A stretch of DNA of 64,000 bases from the NCBI GenBank assembly GCA_963978545.1, contig OZ021730.1, positions 7,633,796-7,697,795 on the forward strand, given 5' to 3'. Positions 40,556-50,793 of the stretch are shown piece by piece. The notes under the pieces were generated by a model. It was not told where the DNA came from and searched no databases. It saw only the letters and a list, made by a program, of their open reading frames with translations. The stretch's first letter is position 1. Every line of letters begins with the position of its first letter. The position numbers and the translations under genes were made by a program. The stretch is from Linyphia triangularis (lineage: Eukaryota > Arthropoda > Arachnida > Araneae > Linyphiidae).

Positions 40556-41180
40556 CCTAATCAGTCACCGGGCGCTCCTGAAAGTAATTCCCTTTCGGAT
40601 TCTGTTGACAGCAACGAATTTATTTTAATTCACAAGAGTGTCTTGCCCAGCATGTTAAAACCATTCATGTGCACTGAATGCCATGAAAATTCTTTAACTG
40701 TTCAGACTATTAAAAATATGGGTTTTGCTGCTGAAATGGAAGTGCTGTGAATTCTTGCAAAACATCTTTCATTAGGATGTTCGCAAGACCCAAGGTAGAT
40801 GACACAAAACAGTTTTTGGTGACCAAGAAGATGGTTGACTCATTTTTAAGTGCTGGACAAAGAAGCAACAGTCTCGACAGGTTTTGCATGACGATGGGCA
40901 TAAATATTATCAGCCGTAAAGCCTTTTGTGAATACGAGAAGTACCTAGTAACCGACAACATTCAAGTGATTGATCAAGTTCTTCAAAAAACCAAAGACAC
41001 TGTTAGGGAGGCATTTGAAATGGTAAATCCGTCGTTGGACAGATATGTTAGTGACATTTCAGTATCTTTTAATGGTACGTGGATGAAGAGAGGTTTACAC
41101 CTCACGTTATGGTGTTGGCTTCGTTTATCGTTGTATTTACAGGATTTCATTTTTTGGTCGCTCTCTAATAAATCGTATTT
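40556..41180 (+). pseudogene. Mutator-like transposase fragment (copy B)
   Basis: Paralogue of 27873-28495. It carries a 1-base deletion at about 40749 (GCTGTGAATTC against GCTGTGCAATTC in copy A), which destroys the frame inside the zinc-ribbon region. The catalytic-region motif reads SVSFNGTWMKRG; G-T-W is the usual family form and copy A has G-P-W. The rest is nearly identical. Confidence 0.75.
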
Positions 41181-41289
41181 CTATGAAATATGTATGCTAC
41201 AATTAATTATGGTAAGTTTTTTAATACGTGTGTTCCATTATTAATTTTACCTTTCAAACTTTTAGGAAGTGGTAACTCCAAACTAATAA

Positions 41290-41995
41290 GACCGAAATTC
41301 CATATGGTTTACATCCAATTGCCTGTCAACCTGTTGCAACCAATGCTTGCTGAAGTTAATTTGCTTCAAACATCAACACCACTCGGGGACAGAATAGTAA
41401 ATTATGAAGCAATGCTGCTAGGATTTCTGGCTGAAATATCTTTGCCATACACCCTGGCACCAGATCTCCACCTGGCCAAAGATAGAAAAGCCCTTAACCA
41501 GGTTGCAATGCATCGAACTGCTGCATCATACAAGGTGAGATTTGGCATTTCCAAAACAATGAAGGAGGAACTTTTGCATGATTTACGCGCTAAGAGTTCG
41601 CCTTGAATGTGGACGAGAATACGAGTAGTAACAATCAAAGAATAGTAACAGTGCTTGTGATTATCTGAATAAACTATGCGACTACTTAAATAAAGACAGA
41701 ATTTTTTTTTACAAAAAACTTGTCTTCGTTTTCTGTTGTACGAAATTGATAAATTGCTAAGCTATTTATTCAGAATAACATTCCGTGGGAAAAGTCTAAT
41801 GTCTGTTTTATTAGATTCTTGCAATGTAATGAGAGGCAAGAATACTGACCTTAAAGTAAAGATTCGCACCCAGTGTCCTCATCTTCTGGTGATTGATGGA
41901 GATAGTTGCCATCATGCCCATAATGCGGCAAAGCAGTTTTCAAAACCATTTGAGATGCATCTTAAGAGTTTGTGGATGTCCTTCATACTTGTCCT
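41290..41995 (+). pseudogene. hAT-like transposase relic (copy B)
   Basis: Paralogue of 28600-29300, with the same two motif blocks. It keeps 11 bases (TTACATCCAAT-like, near 41307) that copy A lacks. Both copies share the same stops between the blocks, so the decay predates the duplication. Confidence 0.55.
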
Positions 41996-41996
41996 C

Positions 41997-42184
41997 GGCC
42001 CATCTGATGGCTGTGTGGTTAGCGCTCTGGCCACGCATGCCAAAGGTACAGGGTTTGAACTCCGGGTTAGGCATGGATGTTTGTTGTGGTTCGAAATCCA
42101 CATTAAGCTATAGGCCCCGGCCTGATTAGCCGTCATTGTGCATAGAAATAGGTCGTTGATCGTATAAACCAACCAACATACTAG
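41997..42184 (+). repeat. SINE-B copy, sense (copy B)
   Basis: Paralogue of the SINE-B at 29302. Same head, boxes and AACCAACCAAC end. Confidence 0.75.
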
Positions 42185-42405
42185 CTCTCACCAGTGGTTA
42201 GTAGAGAAAGTCCAGCAGAAAAACGCGCTTGCATTGAGAGGATTAACTTCAAGACTGCCATGGAGGGCAGCTTAAAAGAAGAAATTGGATACAAACAAAA
42301 ATTCTGTTACATCACCTTGTAGGAACTTATAGAATGCCTTGAAAAACCACTTCGCCACTTCCTAAAGGATGGGATATTTTTATTCGAGAAGAAACAGTTC
42401 TTTTG

Positions 42406-42620
42406 GTTGGTTGGGTGGTTTGTACGCTCAACTACCTATATTTATGCACTATGACGGCTAATCAGGCCGGAACCTACAGCTTAAGATGGATTCCGAACCA
42501 CAACATCCATGCCGAACCCGGTTGGTTGGTTTAAGCTTAACGACACAAGGGCAACACGAGGGCCATGCCGAACCCGGCACCATTGGCATGTGAGGCCAGT
42601 GTTGTGATTAAGAATGCTAA
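42406..42620 (-). repeat. SINE-B antisense, interrupted by a 41-bp LINE tail
   Basis: SINE-B tail and linker (42406-42521), then a LINE tail, then resumption at CCATGCCGAACCCGGCACCA into the B-box side (42563-42620). Copy B keeps the far side that copy A lost. Confidence 0.75.
42507..42577 (-). mobile_element. 41-bp LINE 3'-tail insertion with 15-bp TSD
   Basis: The insert at 42522-42562 (TTGGTTGGTTTAAGCTTAAC...GCAACACGAGGG) lies between CCATGCCGAACCCGG direct repeats (42507-42521 and 42563-42577). Confidence 0.88.
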
Positions 42621-42732
42621 GCTTTCCCAACGGTTTTTGTTATTGTATACTGGAAACATTTTTACCTTTTCGGTAAAGAAATTGGAATGCATAGGGAACG
42701 TGCAGAAGCGGGTAGACACTAGTCTAAGGAAA

Positions 42733-42812
42733 TTGGTTGGTTGTTTTCAGATTATCTGGCGCCGTCAGCAACACGAGGGCTATAGTGCGCCGAAACATTC
42801 GTCATTCTACAC
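42733..42812 (-). repeat. SINE-A tail fragment
   Basis: TTGGTTGGTTGTTTTCAGAT through GCGCCGAAACATTCGTCATT; the head is missing. Confidence 0.85.
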
Positions 42813-43557
42813 TGTGGAAGGATTGAGGTTGATTGACAATCGAGGTTGATCCACTGAATCGATGGTAAGCATGTTACCATCAAAGCAACTCCTAATTCTG
42901 GCTCCGGCTTCTTCAACTACAAGAAGACCTTTTCAACTGTTCTCCTTGCTGTAGTGGATGCTAATTACCAATTCCTGGTTGTTGATACAGGGTCTAGCGG
43001 TCGCTTTTCGGATGGTGGGATCTTTGCATCCAGTGCATTTAGGTCCCATCTAATGAATGGATCACTAGGCATTTCAGCAGATAAACCTTGTTTGTTCTGG
43101 AGGAGTGGCAATGCCATATGTGTTTGTTGCAGATGAAGCATTTCCTCTGCAAAAGTACTTAATGCGCTCTTTTCCAAATGATCAGCTGGTAGGTAGGCTG
43201 GATACCGGTTCAGTAGAGCCAGGCGCATAGTTGAATATGCGTTTGGCATCTTAGCTGTCAGATGGCGCGTGTACAAGAGCCCATTTGAATGCAAATTGCA
43301 GAAGGTGGACAGCACTGTAAAAGCCACCTGCGTTCTCCACGTTTTTAGGTCTGAAGATTGGCCGTTCCACTGTGACAGAGAGGACGTTACCCGTTCGAGG
43401 CAGGAAACGGTTGGTTGGTTGGTTGATTAGATTTCTGGCGCAAGGGCTTCACGAGGGCCATACTGCGCCGAATAATTTGATTGCTGTCAACCAATGTTAA
43501 AAAAAGTTAATAAAAACAAGACGATTCATAAAAGGTAAAGATGACAAAACAAAGTAC

Positions 43558-45895
43558 TTAAATCAAATGATAAAAACCAATTTCAAATAAGAAGTTAAAA
43601 AGATTTGTATGAGGGGGTGAAGATAAAAGAGATGATAATGGAGGATGGTCCATATTAAAATATCTAAATCTGATTGTATTAAAAGACGGACATTCAGTTA
43701 AAATATGTACAACAGAAAAAATAAGTCCACAGGAATTGCACGTGGGGGCATCTTTTGCCAGCAAAAGATGCACATGGGTAAAACGAGTGTGGCCTATTCT
43801 TAAACGAGTTAGGAGCACTTCTCTTTTCCGGGATTGCTGGATGGGCGCGAATCCGGATATTAAGGGCTGAAACGAACGCAGCTTGTTGGCTGTCTGCGCA
43901 TCCCACATGGCCTGCCAAGTGAGAGAAAGAGCAGTGTCACAAGCTTTATTTGCGTCGTCAGGGCAGAGCCAAGTGCTCCTAGGTCCACTTGCAGTTCGAG
44001 CTATTGTGTCTGCGCGCTCGTTACCCATGATCCCCACATGACCTGGGATCCAACAGAAAAGAACTTGGATATTTCTCTCTAAAAGTAAAATCCGAGTATT
44101 TAAAATGTCTAGTATGAAAGGATGGGTCTGGCTCAGTGGATTATTCAGAGCATCCAAACAGCTCTTAGAGTCTGTGTAAATAATCCACTGGTCGTGCACT
44201 TGCTGTAGGATGTATTGCAAGGCCATAAGAATCGCCAGGGACTCAGCAGAAAAAACGGAGCTGCTACTGTGCAGTTCGCGGGACATGATGTTATTGTCAT
44301 GAACTGCAGCAGCTCCGACATGCCCCTGGCTTTTCGACCCATCGGTATATATTGATTTAAAATGAGAAAAATTAGTTCTATGAAAATGAAAAAGAGTAGT
44401 AAAAACAACGTCAGGAGTGTCACTTTTTTTAAAATGACTAAAAATATTTAAAATTATGATTTTATGATCATGCCAGGGAGGAATATTAAAAATAACAGGA
44501 CGAACTCTGAAGTTGTCCAAACCATAAAATAAAAGAACTTGATGAATACGTAATGAAAATGATGGTATGCAAGATGGTCGCGCGTTAAAAAGTCTGATAT
44601 GTAATGGGTCATAAATATTTTGAGCGACAGGATGAGATGGATGACTTTTAATTTTAAAATAAAATTTTAAAGACAGCTTGTCTCGTCTCAGTTTCAAAGA
44701 TCGTTCCAAACATACGTTAAGTACACTTGGGATTGGTGATGTACGGAAGGCTCCAGACGCGATTCTGACACCTTGGTGGTGAACAGGGTCAAGGAGCTTT
44801 AACGCCGATTTTCTGGCAGATCCGTACACCACAGAACCATAATCAAGTTTGGAACGAATAAGGCATCTGTATATTTTCAACATGGAGGTGGTATCAGCAC
44901 CCCAGGAAGTGTTAGAAAGCACTTTCAGGAGATTCAGAGCTTTAGTACACTTTAGTCTCAGATGTTTTATATGAGGCAGGAAGGTGAGCTTCGAGTCGAA
45001 AATGACTCCAAGGAATTTTGTTTCAGATACAATAGGTATCTGCACCCTATTTAAGTAAAGCTCGGGGTCGTTATGAAGCCCACGTTTCCTGCAAAAGTGC
45101 ACGGCCACGGTCTTTTGGGCATTAAATGTAAATCCATTATGGTTGGTCCAGTCTGAAATTCTCCTGATGGCGAGTTGGATTTGTCTTTCAATAAGAGACA
45201 AATTTACTGAGGCGCACGATATCTGAAAGTCGTCGACAAAAAGCGAACCAGACACTGCAGGTGGTAGGCAGGTCATAATGTCGTTGACCTTAATGATAAA
45301 CAGTGCGCAACTCAATACACTTCCCTGGGGAACGCCTTGCTCCTGAATATATTCATCGGATAAGATGGTGTTGACGCGTACTTGGAAGACTCTTCGAGAA
45401 AGGAAATTCTCAATGAAGAGTGGTAAATTTCCCCTGAGACCTAAATTATGTAGGTCTCTAAGGATACCATATCTCCAAGTACGGTCATAGGCTTTCTCCA
45501 TGTCAAAAAATACAGAGACCAAATGGTTCCGCTTGACAAAAGCCTCCCGAATAGATGTTTCAAGAAGCAGGAGGTTGTCAAGTGTACAACGACCACGCCG
45601 GAAACCACTTTGAAACTGAGAGAGACAATTGTTTTGCTCCAAATAAAAAAGAAGATGAGTATTGACTAGTTTTTCGAGAAGTTTGCACAGGCAACTAGTC
45701 AATGCAATAGGCCTGTAGCTGGAAGGACTCTTAGGGTCTTTATCTGGCTTGACTATTGGAATCACAAGAGCACGTTGCCATGCTGACGGAAATTTATTTT
45801 CCCGCCAGATCCTATTATACAGCTTGAGAATAAACTTCAGTTGGAGAGGTTCGAGATGTTTCAGCATACTATAATGGATTTCATCGTGACCAACA
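43558..45895 (-). pseudogene. L2 ORF2, C-terminal two thirds
   Basis: Open from the deletion junction (about 45893) to the stop at 43558. It starts GHDEIHYSMLKHLEPLQ, where L1 has GPDGISYQMLRHL. It keeps RT motifs SYRPIALTSC, FFDMEKAYDRTW, EQGVPQGSVLSC and FVDD (SLFVDDFQIS), RNase H (YTDGSKSQGHVG, YTDSKSCLDAL, GNERADTIARTA), and the C-terminal cysteine motif (CNSCGLIFSVVHILTEC). The endonuclease and RT fingers are deleted. FVDD and other differences from L1/L3 show that L2 and L4 form a separate subfamily. Confidence 0.88.
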
Positions 45896-46346
45896 GCCGA
45901 GCTGCGAGTCCCTGGGGTGACAGTTCTTGTGTCAATTCAGAGTCGTCTACATGAAGTAGATCAGACTCTGAAATAACCCCTTGCGAGTAGTTCAGAGATT
46001 TATGGGGAGTTACAAGGACTGCTATATTGGCTATTGATGTAGTGTTGAGGAGATAGTGGGATTGTCTTGAGTCTATTGTTTGTACAAGTAGATCACCAGA
46101 GCGTAGTTTTTTTATGTTTTTTGGATCGCTACCACATATTCCTTTTATTGCTTTTTGAATTAAGAATGGAGATGAATTAGCTAATTGGTCAGAATCGGAA
46201 TGTATAATAAGAAAGGATGGTAAATCAGATGGAATAGTAAGTTTCTTTGGTAAAGTTGAGCTGTCAATTGTTTCAATATTACGTTTTGAGTTCATTGTCT
46301 GGGGAATTAGGCCTCCCGTGGGGCTGGAGAGAGAAGAAGAAGCCAT
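45893..46346 (-). pseudogene. L2 ORF1, N-terminal part
   Basis: From the ATG at 46346 (MASSSLSSPTGG) about 150 codons remain: SSPFLIQKAIKGICGSD, KKLRSGDLLVQTIDS and SLNYSQGVISESDLLHV. The zinc knuckles are gone. The frame runs through the deletion junction for about 10 codons in a different frame from ORF2 and stops. Confidence 0.85.
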
Positions 46347-46984
46347 CATAAAATAAATTAAAGAGAAGTTCGGGCACTGGAGTCCCACCCACCATGGAGT
46401 CCGCGATATCTGGGATAGTGTACACCGGCAAGCAACAAAAAGAATAAAATGAAATAAAACAACAACTAAACTGTTGCGCACGGCATAACATTACCGGGTT
46501 GTCCAGCACCTATACGCGAACGACTCGCCCCTGTAGAAGTCTCCACCCTTAACGAGATTCCCAGCAGACGAGCCGAACGCTTGATCCCTAGCCGCCGACG
46601 AAGTCGGACGACCAGCCGATTGATACACACGGGATCAATGTGCACCTCCCGTTTATCTGAAGCAAGGGCCAAAGTAGTGTATTGGGACAGTATGTCGCCC
46701 CTCAACTACCAGGATCCCCCTTTCCAGAGACACGGGTCTCCACGCACGGCAAACACGTGGGTGATTTAATTCCCAAGAGAAGCTGATGGCAACAGAGCGG
46801 CACAAAGCTTCTCAAGGGAAGCCCTCACCTCTGAAGAGGTAACCACAATGAGGGAAGGAAGAGAAACCAAACAATAAATACAAAACCAAAATAGGAAGGT
46901 ACAACTGAAGGAGGGAAAGATCACTGGGGTACCCCGGGGTTGTGAAGCCCGTATTTACTTTGAGAAAGTAAACCCCCTGAGGGG
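46347..46984 (-). promoter_or_regulatory. L2 5' UTR
   Basis: The conserved GC-rich LINE leader with both terminal hairpins. The second hairpin stem is TTTACTTT-CTC-AAAGTAAA, a variant that keeps pairing relative to L1 and L3. Confidence 0.6.
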
Positions 46985-48101
46985 TAAACAGCTCTTGGAA
47001 TCAGTGTAAATAATCCACTGACCATGGCCCTGCTTTAAAACAAATTGCAAGGCCAAGAGAATAGCCAGGGACTCAGCTGAAAAGACGGAGCAGCTTTGGT
47101 GCAGTTCTCGTGACATGATGACATTGTCGTGAACTGCAGCTGCTCCGACATGCCCCTGGCTTTTCGACCCATCGGTGTAAATAGCTTTAAAGTTAGAAAA
47201 ATGCTCTCGATGGTAATAAAACAAATTTGTAAAAACGATATCTGGAGTAAAATTCTTTTTAAAATTGCTAAATATATTTAATATTTTTATGTCATGAATA
47301 TGCCAGGGTGGATGAGTGAAAATAATAGGGCGAACCCTGAAATTATCGAGATGATGAGATGAAAGAATTTGGCGTATTCGTAATGAAAATGATGGGATGC
47401 AGGATGGTCGTGCATTGAAAAGTCTAATATGTGATGGATTATAAATATTTTGAGATAGAGAATGAGATGTGTGACTTTTAATTTTAAAATAGTATGCCAT
47501 AGAGAGCTTGTCTCGTCTCAGTTTCAAAGGTTGTTCCAGACAAATATTAAGTACGCTTGGGATTGGTGATGTACGGAAGGCTCCTGACGCGATTCTGACA
47601 CCATGATGATGAACAGGGTCAAGGAGCATCAATGCCGATTTTCTGGCGGATCCGTACACCACAGAACCATAGTCAAGTTTGGAACGAACAAGGCATCTGT
47701 ATATTTTTATCATGGAGGTGGTATCAGCACCCCAGGAAGTGTTGGAAAGCACTTTCAGAAGGTTCAGAGCTTGAGTGCACTTTGTTCTAAGATATTTTAT
47801 ATGGGGCAGGAAAGTGAGCTTCGAGTCAAAAACTACTCCAAGAAATTTTATTTCCTTAACAACAGGTATTTGTAACCCATTAAGGAAAAGCTCAGGATCG
47901 TTATGAAGCCCACGTTTCCTGCAAAAGTGCACTGCCACGGTCTTCTGTGCATTGAATATAAATCCATTATGATTGGCCCAGCCTGTAATCCTTCTGATGG
48001 CAAGTTGAATTTGTCTTTCGATAAGAGATATATTTATTGAGGCGCACGATATCTGGAAGTCGTCGACAAATAAAGCGCCTGACACTGCAGGTGGTAGGCA
48101 G
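46985..48101 (-). mobile_element. L4: internal LINE fragment (RT to RNase H)
   Basis: The antisense frame reads from CLPPAVSGALFVDDFQIS (48101) to YTDSKSCL (46985), about 370 codons without a stop. It is closest to L2 (FVDD subfamily), differing at scattered residues. It begins abruptly at the Harbinger junction and ends abruptly at the exact 5' end of L2. It has neither its own 5' UTR nor a 3' tail. Confidence 0.9.
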
Positions 48102-48215
48102 CCTCGAATTGGGAACCATTCGTCAAGAGAAGCCTTCACCACTCGAGATTTGTTTACAAACTATTTTAATCTTGCAAATCCTGTCACTTGACAGATTAAA
48201 TCAAACTTTTATTCG

Positions 48216-48285
48216 AGTTTCAGCAGAAAGAGAACATCAAGGCCGTGCGGAATCTAACTCGAAGACACATTGAACCAACAAGTAG
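48216..48285. other. Short spacer before the split SINE
   Basis: Sequence after the Harbinger relic, up to the SINE-A tail that the LTR element entered. Confidence 0.5.
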
Positions 48286-49039
48286 TTGGTTGTATTCAGA
48301 TTATCTGGCGCCGTCAGCAACACGAGGGCTATAATGCGCCGAACATTCGTCATTAGTGTTGTGAAGATTTCACATCAATAACAACGCTTCTTTATTGCGT
48401 TTTATATATATTTAATTAATTCCTTGCAAACTAGTATTAAAATTTATATTTAATATAACTGGGGCTAGTTAATTCATGAAAGTATGTAAGTTTTGTGGAA
48501 TTGATTTTTTTATTAAACAAGTTACGATAAAATGTAAAAATAACGCTTGGCCAGGGGATTTGGGAAATGGTTGGTTCCTTTTTACGTATATTTCCCCCGA
48601 TCTGCCCTTGTAGTTAGATTAGTTTCCCCACACAACGGAGTTGCATCGAGTTCTGAGAAAAAAAGCAGGGGGAATTTTCGAATTCTCCGGTCGCTCTTGG
48701 CTACGTGGACGTCTCTGATTGGTGCAGCGGGTTATGCGGGGCTGCAAAGCGTCTCGAGACATTCATTCTGTCTGGACTTTCTTGTGGTGGAAGGTGTTTT
48801 GCGTGCGGGAAAAAGATGGGATGCTCGCATAAGTGACGAGAAAATGGCGCAGTGCCGCCATGTTGCGACGGGGCCACTGAATAGCCAAAATGTCCACCAA
48901 CTCGGCGATTCTTTTGTTCTGACGTAGATTCTCGCCATCAGTTCGACTTTGAGAAAATAGTTCCATATCCTCTTGAGAGTGCTACCGGATCTTCCAGCCC
49001 GATGGAGTGTCAAGAACATTCCTTTTCCGTGTCCTGCCT

Positions 49040-49248
49040 GATGGGGCGAATAGTTGGTTGGTTGTATTCAGATTATCTGGCGCCGTCAGCAACACGAGGG
49101 CTATAATGCGCCGAAACATTTCGTCATTTAACAAACCAACATACATTTACAAACACCCATGCCAACACGGGACTCGAACCCGCAACCTCGCGGTCTAGAA
49201 GCCAGCACGCTAACCACTATACCGTTTGGTCGGCGATGGGGCGAATAG
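49040..49248 (-). repeat. SINE-A copy in 5' LTR, 14-bp TSD
   Basis: Copy at 49054-49234 between GATGGGGCGAATAG repeats (49040-49053, 49235-49248). The 3' LTR has a single uninterrupted copy of the target at 57659. Confidence 0.97.
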
Positions 49249-49770
49249 AATATAAATACATACAACTACATCCAGCCGTGGCGTCCTGAAGAGCATTCCT
49301 TTTCCGTGTCCTGCCTGATGGGGCGAATAGAATATAAATACATACAACTACATCCAGCCGTGGCGTCCTGAAGAGCATTCCTTTTCCGTGTCCTGCCTGA
49401 TGGGGCGAATAGAATATAAATACATACAACTACATCCAGCCGTGGCGTCCTGAAGAGCATTCCCTCTCCGTGTCCTGCCTGATGGTGCGAATAGAATATA
49501 AATACATCCAGCCTGTGGCGTCCTCAAGAACATTCCTTTTCCGTGTCCTGCCTGATGGGGCGACTAGAATAAAAATACATCCAGCCCGTGCCGTCATCAA
49601 AATACATCCAGCCCGTGCCGTCATCAAAATACATCCAGCCCGTGCCGTCATCAAAATACATCCAGCCCGTGCCGTCATCAAAATACATCCAGCCCGTGCC
49701 GTCATCAAGATACATCCAGCTCATGCTGTCATCAAAATACATCCAGCCCGCACAGTCAACAAAATATATC
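49235..49770 (+). repeat. Two tandem arrays in 5' LTR (82-bp and 27-bp units)
   Basis: 82-bp units start at 49235, 49317, 49399 and 49481, with a shorter one at 49554; each of the first four has GAATATAAATAC. From 49572 there are five 27-bp units of AAAATACATCCAGCCCGTGC plus CGTCATC, then three diverged ones. Both arrays share the ATACATCCAGCC core. Confidence 0.92.
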
Positions 49771-50473
49771 CAGGTGATCCATCCCTCTAATACAGCCGGA
49801 TATCCCTGCCTCGGACTGTGCCTCAGGAGCCCTTAGCCCGTACAGCTTCTCCGGATACATCTCAACGCTTAACTTAACAAGAACATTTTTAATAAGCCGA
49901 GTTCTGGACCCCTCTCATCCTGTTGATCCTTTCCTTGCCTCTTCACCATCCGTAGACGGAGCATGTCTACCACAGGTTCTTTTTGTTTACTTTATCGGCT
50001 AGACTAACTAGCTTATTACCGTCCCTTTTTGGGAAGTTCTCATCTCACCTAATCCTAACCTTGGTGAACGAATCTTAATTTTGAGTCGGATCCTTTAAGA
50101 GGACTAGTTATTTTGTCATTTCCCCTTTCTACTGGTCAAGTGTTGTTTCCCCCCTTTGAAACCCTTTTAATCAAGTGTTTTTTTGCTACTGCCTAGTTCT
50201 TAGGAAGTGCTGATTTAATATTCTATTTCAATAATGTAATTGTAATGAGTAAATATCTTTTGGTTTCTTGATAAAATTAAACTGGTTGCTCGCTTAACTC
50301 TTGATGTTGGTGTGAATTTCTTACCTTCTTTTGGGGGGTATCTTGATCTTACGGGGTTTCTTTTCAGATTTGTGGTCAATAAGAGAATTTTAGGTGATAA
50401 TTGGAAACACAACGTAACTGTACTTAATTGCTTAGGAACTATATTTATTAACTGGTAGAAAGCCAAAACAAAC

Positions 50474-50486
50474 TGGTGCCGTGACC
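50474..50486 (+). promoter_or_regulatory. Primer-binding site
   Basis: TGGTGCCGTGACC lies three bases after the 5' LTR. The leading TGG pairs with a tRNA CCA end. I do not name the tRNA. Confidence 0.7.
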
Positions 50487-50793
50487 ACTCGAATATGAGT
50501 TAATTATAAATACTTAGTTTTTTTTTTTTTTTGAACACCAGTTCTAAACTTAAAATTTTTTTTTGTGAGTGAGAACTTCTGATTTTTTTTTGTTGTGTGT
50601 TATAACCCTTATTGTCATTTCAGTATATTTAGTTATCATGTCATTTTAATGTTAGTTACTTTTTGTTGGGAATTGACACTTTTGGTCTTTTATGGTATTC
50701 TGTTGATTTATTATACTGTGGTTCCGGAGTGAGTCCCGCCCCATGAGGGAAGGGAATTTTGTTGCCAATTTGATTCTTGCTTTGAGCTAGAAA

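Larger units (their letters stand above)
38698..42547 (+). repeat. Segmental duplication, copy B, right part
   Basis: Matches 26035-29851. Gene relics occur in the same order: unknown 149-residue gene, hairpin, Mutator-like fragment, hAT-like relic, SINE-B sense, SINE-B antisense. It has an extra 16-bp segment near 39066 (TTTCAAGATCCCCCTT-like) and single-base differences throughout. Confidence 0.92.
43411..46984 (-). mobile_element. L2: LINE with complete ends and a 2-kb internal deletion
   Basis: 3574 bp, from CCCCTCAGGGGG (46984) to a 3' tail with GGCGCAGTATGGCCCTCGTG, GCGCC and AACC repeats (43411). ORF1 N-terminal half is fused to ORF2 from mid-RT onward. Adding the missing roughly 2.07 kb gives 5.64 kb, the length of L1. 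No TSD borders it; one side is Harbinger sequence and the other L4. Confidence 0.9.
42855..48215 (+). pseudogene. PIF/Harbinger transposase relic, split by LINE block
   Basis: Left part 42855-43410 reads, across frameshifts, VTIKATPNSGSGFFNYKKTF, STVLLAVVDANYQFLVVDTG (first D), SSGRFSDGGIFASSAFRSHL (second D region), GNAICVCCR with the ADEAFPL equivalent in another frame, and VEYAFGILAVRWRVYKSPFE-like. It stops at GAGGCAGGAAACGG (43410). The right part resumes at 48102 with CCTCGAATTGGGAACC and runs to about 48215. Comparison with the 22.2-22.7 kb copy shows that about 20 bases (ATAACCAATTAAATTATTT-like) were lost at the junction. Between lie LINEs L2 and L4. Confidence 0.8.
48357..50470 (+). 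repeat. 5' LTR (2114 bp) containing a SINE
   Basis: Equals the 3' LTR plus a SINE-A with its 14-bp TSD (195 bp) plus one extra 27-bp repeat unit, minus 3 bp. It contains the 82-bp and 27-bp repeat arrays and four TATA-like ATATAAATAC sites. Confidence 0.95.

Noticed and set aside
49217..49742. Antisense repetitive frames in the LTR (Cys/Met/Gly-rich repeats)
   Set aside because: They are by-products of tandem repeats whose length is close to a multiple of three; no start context or family.
49235..49770. CRISPR-like array
   Set aside because: The 82-bp and 27-bp units are contiguous without unique spacers and lie inside an LTR of a eukaryotic element.
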